Source: Microstegium vimineum (taxonomy: Eukaryota > Streptophyta > Magnoliopsida > Poales > Poaceae). Taken from it: a stretch of DNA of 64,000 nucleotides. Both the position numbers and the translations under genes were made by a program. Location: NCBI GenBank assembly GCA_022036555.1, contig CM039125.1, positions 50,306,110 through 50,370,109 on the forward strand, given 5' to 3'. The notes under the pieces were generated by a model. That model searched no databases and was not told the DNA's origin. It was given only the letters and a program-made list of their open reading frames with translations. Of this stretch, positions 50,052-62,440 are shown one piece after another (the first letter of the stretch is position 1; each line of letters begins with the position of its first letter).

Positions 50052-51767
50052 ATGTCGACGGCTCCCAGACGCCCCTTCCGAGGCCGCGGCGCCCCGCCCC
50101 CAGGCACCGGCTACGTTCGCCGCGGTCTCGCCCCTGCCCCAGTCGCCCCCGCCCCCGCCCCCGGCGCCGCCGCCGATGGCGCCAAGACCCTGCGCAAGCC
50201 CGTCTTCACCACCATCGACCAGCTGCGCCCCCAGACGCACGGCCACACCCTCACCGCCCGCGTCGTCTCCGCCCGCACCGTCCTCGACAAGCCCTCCACG
50301 CACCTGGGACGCAACCGCGTCGCCGAGTGCCTCGTCGGAGACAGCACCGGCACCGTCCTCGTCACCGCCCGTAACGAACAGGGTATGCTGTCTGCGATCC
50401 GCTTGCTCTTACCCTTTTTCTCCACGCCTCATAGATCGTTCGCGCTTCCGATTGCATCGATGCATCGGCTAACTGATCTGCTTGTCCTCCGATTAGATTA
50501 CACATGTCGTACGATTGCAGATCTGGCGCTGGCCTCACGACGCGAATGATTTTTCCCATGCTTCTTCACGTGCATAACTGCTACTGATTGGTGCCTGTTT
50601 TTTCTTCCATTACATTGCCTGTAGACTACATCCACATTCCCCATAGTTTGATTCATCTGTTTGCCAATGTTGTGTGTGCTTCTACTGTTACTTAGGGTGT
50701 CCATTGCACTGCAAATATCCTACCTGATTAGTTCTAGTGCCTACATTATTTATAACCATATATATAGGACCTTGGCTATGTGCGCAAGGAGAGTTCACTT
50801 AAGAGTTGCTATTTTGGAGATGCTGATTGAGCATATGATGCTTTGTGAGCCTTCAATTAATATATATGGGAACTCTTGGTGACCAATGCACATCTGTAGC
50901 CTTGAACTCTGGATGACCAACCATGCAGAAACCGCTAGATTGTAGTTAGAAACGTCTTTGGTTGACCCCCTGTGTTATGACTCATGATATCGCGTCATTT
51001 GAAACCGCTGGATGTTGCTTTTGTTATAGACGTTACAGGTCCCCCTGCGTGATGACTTGTGATATTGCATTGTTCAAAACTGATGTTTCTTGCTTTTAGA
51101 AACAGCTGTCGGATTTATGATGATTCTTTCTGATACCCAGAAACCACTGGGTTGGTAGTTAGAAACGTCTTTGGTTGCCCCCCTGTGTTACTGACTCATG
51201 ATATTGTGTCATTTGAAACCGCTTGATGTTGCTTTTGTTTTAGACCTTGCTGGCCCCCCTACGTTATGACTCGTGATATTGCATTGTTCAAAACTGATGG
51301 TTCTTGATCTTATACACAGTTGTTGGATTTATGATGATTCTTTTGGTTGCTCAAGTGGCATTGCATTCTGGTGTCCACATGGCCTTGTGTCATTTAGATT
51401 AATTAATTGCAGATTGCACTAATCCTGGTGTTTTTTTTTTCTATCATATACCTGCATCGGAGCTAGGAAAGATTGCTCTATGCTTATGTTCTTATTATTA
51501 GAAGAAGGTTTGTGATATCCATCAATCTAACCCTGCTTTTCTTTTTCTGGGTGGTGATTGTGGTGGACAGTTGAACTTCTGAAGCCAGATACAACAGTGA
51601 TCTTCCGCAACGCCAAGATTGACATGTTCAAGGGTACCATGAGGCTGGCAGTGGACAAGTGGGGTCGGATTGAGGTGACTCAGCCTGCTGATTTCAAGGT
51701 GAACGAAGACAACAACATGTCGCTGGTGGAGTACGAGCTGGTGGATGTGGTGGAGGAAGAGGAATGA
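50052..51767 (+). CDS. OB-fold single-stranded nucleic acid binding protein (SOSS-B/At4g28440-like)
   Basis: Two exons, 50052-50382 and 51571-51767, join in frame (donor GTATGC, acceptor GACAG) to give 175 aa. An Arg/Gly/Pro/Ala-rich N-terminus of about 45 aa precedes a single OB fold: KPVFTTIDQLRPQTHGHTLT, AECLVGDSTGTVLVTARNEQ, VELLKPDTTVIFRNAKIDMF and KGTMRLAVDKWGRIEVTQPA. The C-terminus is acidic (VDVVEEEE). Plant relatives are small proteins of unknown role related to the SSB-like subunit of the animal SOSS complex; a role in DNA repair or RNA binding is inference. The second exon is the most conserved part. The intron is 1.2 kb and contains a tandem duplication. Confidence 0.92.
50925..51350. 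repeat. 213-bp tandem duplication in the OB-fold gene intron
   Basis: Sequence starting around AGTTAGAAACGTCTTTGGTT occurs at about 50,944 and again about 213 bp later. Both copies run through CTCATGATAT, GTCATTTGAAACCGC, GTTGCTTTTGTT and GTGATATTGCATTGTTCAAA. Each unit also looks internally duplicated. The copies have diverged by scattered substitutions. Confidence 0.85.
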
Positions 51768-53007
51768 GCAGGAGCCATATTAATCATCTGCTGGGCGAAG
51801 TCGGGCTGTGGACATATCTTTCAGTTAATGGAGGCGGTAGCTTTAGGCTCCTATGATCCTATCTAGCTATTATTACTATTGTTCTGCAAAGGCTGGCGAT
51901 TGGGACTGTTAGTTTTAAGACTATTATCTTGATGAAGAAGCATGTCGAATTATGTACAGCAGCAGCAGGTGTTCTGTCTGACTGATGCTTTCTGTTCCGT
52001 GACGCCCAGTCTATCTTAATGCTGCTACTATTTTTTTAATATCACGTTGGTTGTGTCTGTGAATCGTGCCAATTTTAAGTTTTGGTTTACCGAGAAAAAT
52101 GAAGGTGGTGATACTTATTTCTGAGTTAATCCTTGCTATAGTATCAGAAATTTTGTTTATGGTTATGATCAGCTCTGTTCTTGTCAACTGAATCGAATTG
52201 GGTGGTTGGTTTGCAAATTTGAGATCCATAGAATAGATAGATTGACGGTGTTGTTCAGCAATCGGCATAAAATTTACACTAAACATCTGCTTGACTGATT
52301 AGTACTGACCTGTGGCGTCTTCCTCTGAGACCAGGAACAGCTCTGGGTATATAGCAAGGAAAGACGTTCGTCAGGTCCGGCCCCCGCCCCCCAGCAGCTG
52401 TTTTTCAACAGTTCAACCTCACCGTGCCGCCGGAACCGGACGGCCGCTGCGTTTCCCCGACGACCCCTGCCGCCCGCACATCAGCCCCATCAATCTCCAT
52501 ACGTACGGTACGCCCGTGTAGCCAGTTGCCCTTCCTCGTGCTCTTCAATCTCACGCATGCTGATTCCCATATAGGTCTACTACTCACCTGATGATCCCTA
52601 TCAGTGAATGGATGATAGTAAATGCAGTAGCATCTTTTTTCTGTTTGGTTTATGAAGAGCCAACTGCATACTGGCCTCAATATACACTGCTTTGCTGTTT
52701 CAGGAAAACAATAAGTGACCTCTGGTTCAATTTCTGTGTATATTAATATACCAATGCGCATTCCTAACAAGATCGACATCAGTCACTCCACTAATCGGTA
52801 GACACTGCTGGTAATCTCTCATTCCTTCGACACAGATTCACTATAATGTACCTCTCTTCCAGTTCAAATTAGAATCTACTATATGTATATTACCTCTAGT
52901 ACATTCAGATACACATGATTCTGATAAAACTAGCCTTCCCTTCATCTTTGATTGATGAAGCTGTAAATAGAATCCAGACTTCAAATCGCGTCCATCTTCA
53001 CTTAAGC
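51768..53007. other. 3' UTR and intergenic sequence between the OB-fold and GDSL genes
   Basis: The two genes converge here. The first 250 bases are the 3' UTR of the OB-fold gene. The rest is AT-rich with one GC-rich patch (about 52,370-52,530). No gene, repeat end or RNA gene was recognised. Confidence 0.5.
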
Positions 53008-55142
53008 CTAGCTGTAGAGTTCTCTAATAGAATCCATCATCACATTTGCGATGACTTGGTTCGTCCTCTCTGTTGGATGGACAGCATCCCAGTATAGGTA
53101 CTTGCTAGGGTCTCCACATGTTCTTCGCCCTCGGCATGTTTGCCCAACTTCAATCACCCCCGATCCGCAGCACCCTCTTGACACTTCTGTTAGGCCTGAC
53201 ATTCCCAAAACACAAGCAATCGATTAGCCAGCCAGCCCATAAAAATATATACTTCTTGTGCCTGTGTGTGGTACATTCAAGGAAGTGAACTGCTGCGTAC
53301 CAAAGGCATTAGGATCCACCGTCGCGCTATTTATAGTAGTATAGGTGTCTATGTATGAAGTTCTTATCTGGTGCTGAAGATTTATGAAATTCAAAAGTTG
53401 AATCAGCTTTGAGTTGAACGAAGTCGCAAGCTGATTCAACGTCTCGTCGCATCTGTCCGATCCTGTGCCCACTAGAGTTCGGGCAATTGGCAAGCAACCC
53501 ATCGGGGGCAGTCCAACAAAAATAAATCTCCTTCCTCCAAGCATTATCATGGTCTGAGACATATGGTATGGGCTACAAATTATTACAGATATATAACAGA
53601 TATGCCAAATGCTAGTTTGACAATGGAAATGTGTACCTGGGTGTAATTAGCGACATGTGCTATCAGGTGATTCTCATACATTTCCATACTAATTGCATTT
53701 GACCGATTTGTTGCAAGATAGACTGAAAGCAAATCATTTGTACCAGAGCTTATCACAAAGGCAGCCCTGTTAACAAGCCGCTCTGCTCTCCTTGGTCCAA
53801 GCAGCGTTCGGATAAGTAGCTTGTAACGGAAAAGGTTGCGCAGTTGTGTAGAGAATGACACCACATTCTATAAGTAGGAAGCTTATTAGCTGGTTAGTAG
53901 TTCAGAACCTCAAATTAAAATTGCTCGCACTAGTGTGCGTAACCTAATAAATAGCTATATAAGAAATATAAGTATGCTCGATCTATTACCCCCAACCTAG
54001 CTACTGTATTATGTGACTACTGTATAACGTTTCGAGAGGTCAATCTGATTTCGATCTTCATCGATTCTATCATAGCTTCATTACCAGTTAAAATAATGAA
54101 ACAACTATTTTTTTGTTTGTTTTAATCATGTAGCAATGCTATTTACAGCTGTGTTGAGATGGATCTTGTTGCAGGTGCAATCATGTTATGATGACATACT
54201 ATTCTGTTGGCAGTGCTGTCGTCATATCCGGAGCCGCCTGATGCAAAACTCACACCCCTCCTGAGCTGGGCCAGCCTCAGATTGGGGTCAAAGAAACCTG
54301 GAATGATCCTCGATATGCCTAGTTCCTCAGCTGCATATATAACATCAAAGCTCTCACTATCAGTTAAGTATCCTAAACATTAGTTACCTTCTTGAAACTA
54401 ACTAATGGCAATGCAGCGTGTTCATGGATTCATGCATGCATGCGTTTGATCTTGTTCTAGCATCATCATGCAACATGAATCTGTACATGCATGCTGTAAA
54501 ACAGAGTAGTAGTACTAGTATCATAATAAGCAAGGGAGATAATTAAAGGAGATGATGGGTCCTGTTACCTAACATATCTGTGGCCAATCGTCCATTGGTG
54601 AATCGGCCAGTTGGTCTGCGACCGTAGAAGTTGACACCATAGGGCAAGAAATTTGCCCTGGCTGTGGTGGGCAGATGGTTGTTGTTTCCAGGGTCCACGG
54701 TTGAGTCTCCAAGCACAAGGAGCGTAGTACAGCCCGTAGTGCGGTTGACCATTCCAGGTGGTGCCGGCGCTGCTGCTGCTGCTGCTGCCCCAGGAGGGTC
54801 CTGTGGTGGCACAACCAGCCTTGGCGGCGCAGGATCCTCCTCCTGACCCGGTGGTGGTTCTGGGTCCTGGTTTGGCGGTGCCGGTGGTCCTGGATCCTCC
54901 TTTGGCGGTGCTGGTGGTCGACGATGTGGTGATCCCCGCCGTCGTGGAGGTGTAGGAGGAGGAAGAAGAGGAGGTGTTGGCCCAGGCGCCTGTGGTGGCG
55001 TTTGCTGCTGATCTGCTGGTGGTGGCTCGGGAGACTCTGGTGCAGTCTCCGGAGCATCTGCTGGTGCTGCTGCTGTTCTTGTGCAGTGCAACTCCCCGGT
55101 AAGCAATGCCACTATGAGTAGCAGCTGGAAACAACCCCTCAT
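53008..55142 (-). CDS. GDSL esterase/lipase with secreted proline-rich N-terminal extension (APG-like)
   Basis: Five exons, 54569-55142, 54200-54330, 53637-53867, 53301-53553 and 53008-53195, join in frame to give 458 aa. I chose ATG 55,142 because a signal peptide follows at once (CFQLLLIVALLTGELHC). Residues 24-130 are rich in Pro, Glu, Gln and Asp and end in an eight-Ala run. The SGNH-hydrolase domain then shows block I VLGDSTVDPGNNN (nucleophile Ser147), block II FASGGSGYDD, block III SSGTNDLLS (Asn279) and block V DAVHPTE (Asp433, His436), so all catalytic residues are present. The enzyme should act outside the cell on acyl esters of lipids or cell-wall polymers. The proline-rich plus GDSL layout is that of anther-specific APG proteins. 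The usual family length without the extension is about 350-370 aa. Confidence 0.94.
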
Positions 55143-56325
55143 GGCTTGGCTTTGTGCTGTATGAGAATGAGAGGAGGAGAAATCCAGGCTTTGGGTTGGC
55201 AAGAGCTACGGATGCAATGCATGTATGGGTGTGCAGCATGCATGATAAATCCCATGGTATATATGCAAAGTTTATGAGCAAAATGCGGTGCCCTGTGAAA
55301 CCCATGAGTCCCTCCCTTGCAAAGACGATTTGGTGCATGTTAGGTGGGGGCTGGTTTGGTTACTCTGAGCTACTTTGTGTGAGCTTTCATTTCATTTCAT
55401 TCAGAGAGAGGCAAGCGGAATGCAGATGATGAGCCAATGCTCCCTCCCAATGGCTGGCTGTTGTTGTTCCCTGTTTGAGCTGAAGAAAGAAACTGCATAC
55501 CGGCTGTGCTGTGGGATTCTTGGAGAGAAGTTTGTAAAAAAAAATGGCTAAATTGCTCAGCTGCAGTGACAACTTTTTGGAGGTGTCTGAATTTTGTTGT
55601 TGGCACTCGGTGTTGCAGGTGTTTGGAAGCCGGTTTTCTCGGGTTGGAGTTCAAGTCAAGTTGGCAATGTATAGTAAGCACAGGCAGGGTATAGAAGAAG
55701 AGTCAACGAAGCCACTTACTGCAGTTGAGTTTGGTGAGGTTCAGCTCATTTACAGAAGTGGCATGAGGTGTATGTAAGCATGGGGTTTAGTAGGTAAGCC
55801 GAGGTGTGTTGCAAAGAATTTTGAAGCTGTTGCCAGAGCAGACATCCAACTGCATGAATGGAATACTAGTCTCTTTTCTCATTTTGAGGCTTTTTGGTTT
55901 AAAATCTAAGATTGCATTACTATAACTTTCTCCTTTATATAGCTATATATCGATTCAGAGTGATATGCTATGTTTGTACTCTATAAGTATAATTTTTTTT
56001 TCTGAGTATGACTAACTATAGTACTCAAGTATAGTATTCTATATACAACCATATTAGTTAGTTTATCTTATCTAATAAATTATTAGAATGAATTGGAGGA
56101 ATGCTGGAGAAGTAAAGCAACAGCAGATCTGGGCCGCTGCTTCCCTGATCGGACGGTTCGGAAGAGGATAAACATGCACGCACTCTGCTCTGGCGTGCCG
56201 TCTCCGAGTAGCCTGCTTCTGCTCTGCTGGAGCCTGGACTGGAGTGACGTGCATTGCCGTCGTTGGTCGTCGCACTCGCATCGCAGCAACGACAACGAGC
56301 CTTTGGATTGGATCCGGATTCAGCA
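55143..56325. promoter_or_regulatory. Shared head-to-head promoter region of the GDSL and HGO genes
   Basis: About 1.2 kb separates the divergent start codons. It contains an AT-rich core (about 55,900-56,090) and no supportable coding frame. An in-frame ATG for HGO exists at 56,254, but the one at 56,326 fits the family. No specific regulatory motif can be named with confidence. Confidence 0.5.
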
Positions 56326-58970
56326 ATGGCCATGGAGATGGAGGATCGGCAGCCGCCGCCGGAGGAGGAGCTTCGCTACCTCTCGGGGCTGGGCAACAGC
56401 TTCTCGTCGGAGGCCGTGCCGGGGTCGCTCCCCGTGGGGCAGAACAGCCCGCTGGTGTGCCCGCTGGGGCTCTACGCCGAGCAGCTCTCCGGCACCTCCT
56501 TCACCACCCCGCGAGCCCGGAACCTCCGCACGTACGTCTCTCTCTCTGTCTCGGCTTTCGATTCCAATTTTAGGCAGGCAAGCAATCAATCACACAAGCT
56601 CTCGCCGTGGGGGGTCCTCCTCCTCATGCAGGTGGCTGTACCGGATCAAGCCATCGGTGACCCACGAGCCCTTCTACCCCCGGAAGCCCACCAACGAGCG
56701 CATCGTCGGCGAGTTCGACCGCGCCACCACCGTCGCCACGCCCACCCAGCTGCGCTGGACGCCCGCAGACGTGCCCCTCCACCCGCGCCTCGACTTCATC
56801 GACGGGCTCTACACCGTCTGCGGCGCAGGCAGCTCTTGCCTCCGACACGGATACGCCATCCACATGTATGTCCTGCGTCCTCTCCCTCCCGTGCCCTGCC
56901 ATCTTCGTTCTCTTACATTACATACAAGCTTGCATTGCAAGCAACTACCAACTCTGTTGTTCACTGATCGAATCCTAGCTCATCATCATGTACAAAAACA
57001 AAACAAAAACGTAACGTAGGTATGCTGCTAACAAGTCCATGGATGGATGCGCCTTCTGCAATGCCGACGGTGACTTCCTCATTGTTCCCCAACAAGGAAG
57101 TAAGTTCTTCTATCTCCACCATCAACGATTTCAATTTCATTCCCGTTACTTACTACATACAGTACATTCTTTTGAGCCAACTCTAGCTCGTCTAGTGTCT
57201 CTGTCAGCCAACACTTCAACTACATATCCGAACCATCCTTTTGCTCAATTTTCACATACTAGCTAGCCTTTTGTCATCGGAGCGGAGGACAATTCAGCTA
57301 CCACTACTTCACTATAATCACATCACATGCTTCTGTTGCTCCCCACAAAACAAATTATTAAATTAAAATGCTGTTGCCGTCGCTTTCAGTGTGCCACTCC
57401 CATGTCCTTTCTGCCTTTATTTTTATTATCTCCACGATTGGATTTCAAAGCCAAAAGCAATGGTTGCCCCATCGCTGTTGCAGGGAGGGTCATAATAAGC
57501 ATATTTGGTGCAATGTCTATTCAGCATTTTGCAGCGCTTACCTTCTCTTTCTCTGTAGAAATAAGGAAATAATGATAACAAAGCACATGTTCACTATCTG
57601 CCATGTTCTTTTGCCATCACACAAGCCCAGGGTTATTGATCACAACCGAGTGCGGAAGGCTGCTCGTTTCACCCGGCGAGATCGTCGTGATTCCTCAAGG
57701 TTTCCGCTTTGCTGTCGACTTGCCAGATGGCCCCTCGCGTGGCTATGTCTCTGAGATCTTCGGCACCCATTTCCAGCTCCCTGATCTTGGCCCAATTGGT
57801 AATAATAGTGCCCACGCCTTTTTTTGTGGGCTTTCCTTTTTCCAATTTTGTAACACCAAGAATCCAAAAAGTTTGCCTAACTCTGACTGTGTGTGTGCAG
57901 GTGCCAATGGTTTGGCTTCACCAAGAGATTTCCTTTCCCCGACAGCATGGTTTCAGCAGGACCATCACCCTGGATACACAATAGTGCAGAAGTATGGCGG
58001 TGAGCTGTTCACTGCCACGCAGGATTTTTCTCCATTCAATGTGGTCGCGTGGCATGGGAATTATGTCCCTTACAAGGTACTATCCGTTGTAGCTCAAATT
58101 CTATGCTAGTACCTCGATCTTGTGTCCTTAATTTGCACTTGTCATTAAAATGTGTCTGCTCTTTTTTGGTGACCCCATATATTGTGTTTCCTTTCAGTAT
58201 GATCTGAGTAAGTTCTGTCCATTCAATACCGTCCTCTTTGACCATGGCGACCCATCTGTAAATACAGGTATAACTCATTTCCATGGTAGGATTCGGTTTC
58301 TATGGAATCGATCCGCTGCATCTTCAGGCCTACCACTGACTGTGCCTCGTATGCTTTGCTCAATTGATTTGCAGTTCTAACTGCGCCAACTGATAAGCCT
58401 GGTGTCGCGTTGCTTGATTTTGTAATATTCCCACCTAGATGGCTGGTTGCTGAAAATACATTCCGGCCTCCGTATTACCACCGCAACTGCATGAGCGAAT
58501 TCATGGGCCTCATTTATGGGATATATGAGGTAAGAGGAACCGGATGAATGTCATATGGAATGCAATGCATCAGTCATGAAGATCAGGTTTCACATGGATG
58601 GTACATAACAAAGATAGTGTGGTCTGTGTGTTGTGAACCTGTGCAGGCTAAGGCCGATGGTTTTCTTCCTGGAGGCGCCAGTCTTCACAGCTGCATGACA
58701 CCACATGGGCCAGACACCAAGACGTATGAGGCGACAATCAGCCGTGCTGGTGCCAACGAGCCATTCAGGCTCGGTGGTACGTTGGCGTTCATGTTTGAGT
58801 CTTCACTTATCCCTCGAGTGTGCCGATGGGCTCTGGATTCCCCATGCCGAGACCTCGATTACTACCAGTGCTGGATTGGATTGAAGTCCCACTTTTCACA
58901 TGACAATGGAGTGGCGACCAGCGGCGAGCCTGCTGCTGGCGCTGGCGCTGGCGCCGACGAGAAAGAGTAG
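56326..58970 (+). CDS. HGO: Homogentisate 1,2-dioxygenase
   Basis: Opens the ring of homogentisate to maleylacetoacetate with O2 and non-heme Fe(II) in tyrosine catabolism. In plants it competes with tocopherol and plastoquinone synthesis for homogentisate. Eight exons, 56326-56531, 56632-56865, 57020-57099, 57631-57798, 57901-58076, 58198-58267, 58375-58529 and 58647-58970, join in frame to give 470 aa. Motifs run from YLSGLGNSFSSEA through LYAEQLSGTSFT, NADGDFLIVPQQG and FDHGDPSVNT to PPYYHRNCMSEFMG and MTPHGPD. The predicted iron ligands His347, Glu353 and His383 are present. The C-terminus extends about 20 residues past the conserved core as an Ala/Gly-rich tail ending DEKE. ATG 56,326 gives MAMEMEDRQ, in good context. 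The GDSL gene diverges from it. Confidence 0.97.
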
Positions 58971-61327
58971 CTAGCTAGCTGGCTTTCTGCAGCAGCCTCC
59001 GATCATCCTCGCGTGTTTACAAGCTGTGTTGTGTACAAGGCAGAATAAATTTTCTTTCGAAAGAGAAAGGCATAATGAATCATACATTATAGACTCTCTG
59101 GCTCTTGGGTCGTCAGCTGTAATGCTAGCTCTGCAGTCTGTAGAGAATGTACTAGTCACTAGTGTGCATAACCATATGTAATGTAACGTGCAAAAGCAAG
59201 CAATAGCATCAGCATGGGAATAAATGAGAGGTTACAAACATGTGTATGAAGGATGAACTGATGTGTTAGTACATACATGCTTTGGCTCCTAGATGCAGTG
59301 ATGTTGATGATGCAATGTGGAGTCAATATGTATGACACAACGTCAGGAAGGGACAGGCCGGAAAGGGGATGGATGGAATGTGAGTATATAACTGCATCGC
59401 CCTCATCCTGAATTCCTTATATAAGTGGGAGTATGTGATATTTAGGAGATTTAACTTATGGGGGCAGGCACAAATGCATGGCTGTTGGTTTCTGGAGCTT
59501 TTGCTTCAGTGTGTCTCCTGCTGTCGGTTTCTGAAGCTTTTAGCAGGCAGGGACAGGCGCCTGATAGTGGTACGCTCGCTCGCTAGTGGCGTGGGCCATA
59601 TGTATGTTGGTTGTTGGGGGATTTATCTTGTGATTGGATGGTTGATTGGCAACCCTGTCCTGTACGATTAGGTCAAGCAAACTAGTACTCCTATATATAT
59701 ATATATATATATATATAACGCATATAAATAAACTTGACTGGACCGATGATACTAAATAAATATATTGTCGCATCGATGGATACAAATCGTCATCTAGCGA
59801 ATGCTAAGATTTATTAATTGGAAGTTTGGAGATGTCATGCAGACGCAGAAGCTGGTCTGTCAACATAACCCCAATTCCATCAGGAGGCGACTTTCAGCAG
59901 CGCTGGCAAATGTTTCCAAATGCGTTTTCCAGCGGGAAACAAGAATACCAACCTCATTAATAGTTAGGACCGACAGTGATAATGGGTTAAACTAGCTAAT
60001 AAGAGTTAATGGACTCTAACCACCAATTATCATCATTAGCTATTATATTACGTCATATTTAACTTCCTCCTATTTGGCATTCAAAACAAAGGAGTAATTT
60101 TAAAGCCCTAGAGAGTTTTTTTTTTCGCAAAAACTAAGAAGAGGGTTGTACATACAGTATATGCTACTAGTACGTAGTAGTATGCACACAATGCAATGTG
60201 ATATGCAGATGCTTGCAAATTAAGATAGGATATGAGTGGTCAGAGTTGTCACGGTTTGAACAACCCAATACAAGTTAGTGTTGTGACGTATCAGGGAGTG
60301 ATTGGATTGGATGGCGAGAAAAAAAATAATGAGTTAGTCCATTGGTTAAGCAATCTATCGTGCTAGACAGTCAGATGTAGAAATGAACTAGGTACAAGCT
60401 GTAGAGAGCCAGGTGCAACAAGTCCACATCAGAAATTTATATTGGCTTCCTCTTTCCTGAGGATAGAGATCTATATGTAATCGTCATGCAATGGCTGACT
60501 AAATCAAATCAGTTTTTTTATTGTGCTTGCATTGCTTATAGGAGTAGTTACAGTTTATGTACCATTATATAGTAACTACTCCATTTTAAAATATAATTAC
60601 ATGTGTCTTGAGTTGTCATGGGTCTTCAAATATAGATCCAGCATAGATCTCAGGAGCGAGAGTTGTGTCAAATGAGTCCTTAAATTCACATATCCTATAA
60701 TTTTTATAGCAATCAAAGGACAACGATAATAGGTTTCAAATGTGAACGTAATGATATAATTTTCATGTAACAAAAAAAATCATGTGAAGCTAATTATTAA
60801 CCTTGTTAGCTTGAACTTATCATTCCGACTTATCAACTATGGTTCAGTGTTTTTCTCGCATAACAAAACAACATCAGTCAGCTTATCCATCACAAAAATC
60901 ATCAGCCAAACAAATTTTTTATGATACAAGTTTTGGTTACTTATAGTGCTTCACTTACACTGCCTACAAAATGAAACAAAGGGGACATGAACCATAGCAT
61001 TAACATAGTTGTCAACATTTTGTAGAAACAACAATAGTGACAAGCACCCGCGATAGTTTATCGATGATAGTATAATAGAGAAATAGAGAACTTAGTGAGG
61101 CGTGGCTACTTGATTGGCAGGATGCGGTTGCCCTGGGGGCGGATCTATATTTGGGTGTAGTTGTATCGACGCAAAAATTTAAAATATTTGTAATAGCCAA
61201 TTTTGTACTATATATGTATTCCACCGTCAAGTTTAAAAGGAGAACACAATGTTTCTTTTTTTTTGTTTTATTACCTAGAAGCAGGAGCTATCCGGCCATT
61301 GTGCAATGATACGATAGCTAATACTTG
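58971..61327. other. 3' UTR and AT-rich intergenic sequence
   Basis: The first 250 bases are the HGO 3' UTR. The remainder has only short frames, a TA microsatellite (about 59,693-59,716) and a MITE-like end (tactccattttaaaatata, about 60,576). No gene was recognised. Confidence 0.55.
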
Positions 61328-61740
61328 TTATTCCAGATTATAAGTCGTTTTAGCTTTGCTAGTTACGTAGATTTTGTTACGTACGTAGACATAGGTGTTG
61401 TTTGGATCCATTAGACCATGGTCTAAAGTTTGGGTCTAAAGTTTTTTAGACTCTAATGCGGGTCTAAAGTTTAGACTCTAGAACATGTAAATTATGGTGT
61501 GTGGATCCATAGTTTAAAGTATGCTGTGCACCCATTTAGACCCTATTAGCATCTCTTTTGGTGCTAAAAATTTTAGACCCTGCTTTAGACCCAATGTCAC
61601 TTTAAACCATATTTTAGACTCCTGTTTAGACCCATGGATCCAAACAGGGTCATAGTATAGTATATAGTAAGTACATAACAAAAGCCATTGTATCTAGAAA
61701 AATTCAAAACAAGTTATAATTGGAAACAAAGGGGTAGTAT
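61328..61740. mobile_element. Stowaway-like MITE split by a nested TIR element
   Basis: The left arm (ccagattataagtcgtttt, about 61,333-61,393) and the right arm (caaaacaagttataattgg, about 61,652-61,740) are rough inverted repeats with Stowaway/Tc1-type sequence and together would make a MITE of about 150 bp. They are separated by the 258-bp element at 61,394-61,651. The outer ends are worn and approximate. Confidence 0.5.
61394..61651. mobile_element. 258-bp TIR element (non-autonomous DNA transposon)
   Basis: The terminal inverted repeats share TGTTTGGATCCAT: left GGTGTTGTTTGGATCCAT, right complement GACCCTGTTTGGATCCAT. Between them are many copies of TTTAGAC and GGTCTAAA in both orientations. 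The flanks share ATA on both sides as a possible 3-bp target duplication. Superfamily (hAT-like or PIF/Harbinger-like) is undecided. Confidence 0.65.
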
Positions 61741-62440
61741 TTAGTGATTAAAGATGTTATATCTGCATCGATCCATTAATAATTTATTTTAATTTGGAAT
61801 GAATATGCATTGGGAGTAGGCTTCGCATCACCTACCACTCCTGAGAGCCCTGAGTCGAGGAAGGAGGCCCGGACGGACGCCAGACGCCATTCCAATCCAG
61901 CTAACAATAGTCTTGTTGGAGTAGTAAGAGGACAGATTATATTAGATGACGTCGGCGTCACTGACAGGTATGACCCACTTAGCTTTGGCTGCGCGCGTGG
62001 GCCCTCCACTTGTCCATAAGGGCCGTCCGGTCCGACGCAGCGGAACACCTGTACCCCCATGACACGTGAGGCTCCGTCTGACGCGAGACCCACTTGTCAT
62101 GCTCATCGAGGAAGTGGAAGGGGCACGTGAGAATGAGAAGAGGAGATGAAAATGCAGGCTCACACCACACCAATCATCATAGCTGCCTGTCGCTATCCAC
62201 CACTAGACTCTCATGGATTTCTTTCTTTCCTTTCTTTTTTTTTTCTCTCTCTTCCCCTTTTTGGTGGTTTCGCTCAGGGATAATCAGTCGATCGATTTAT
62301 AACATTACTTTATATATATAATATAATACCATATTTTTATTATATCTTATTTCTTGGCCTCATCTGGTCTGTTGTCTCCTCCCTTTCTATATATTCCTTT
62401 CTATATATCCTCACAAACTATAGTAGATTGTAGATTAGAA
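61741..62440. other. Intergenic sequence upstream of the MEI2-like gene
   Basis: Contains a moderately GC-rich patch (about 61,840-62,110) and then AT-rich, TATA-bearing sequence (tatatatata near 62,312, tatatatcc near 62,402) that could be the promoter of the next gene. No coding frame is supported. Confidence 0.45.
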
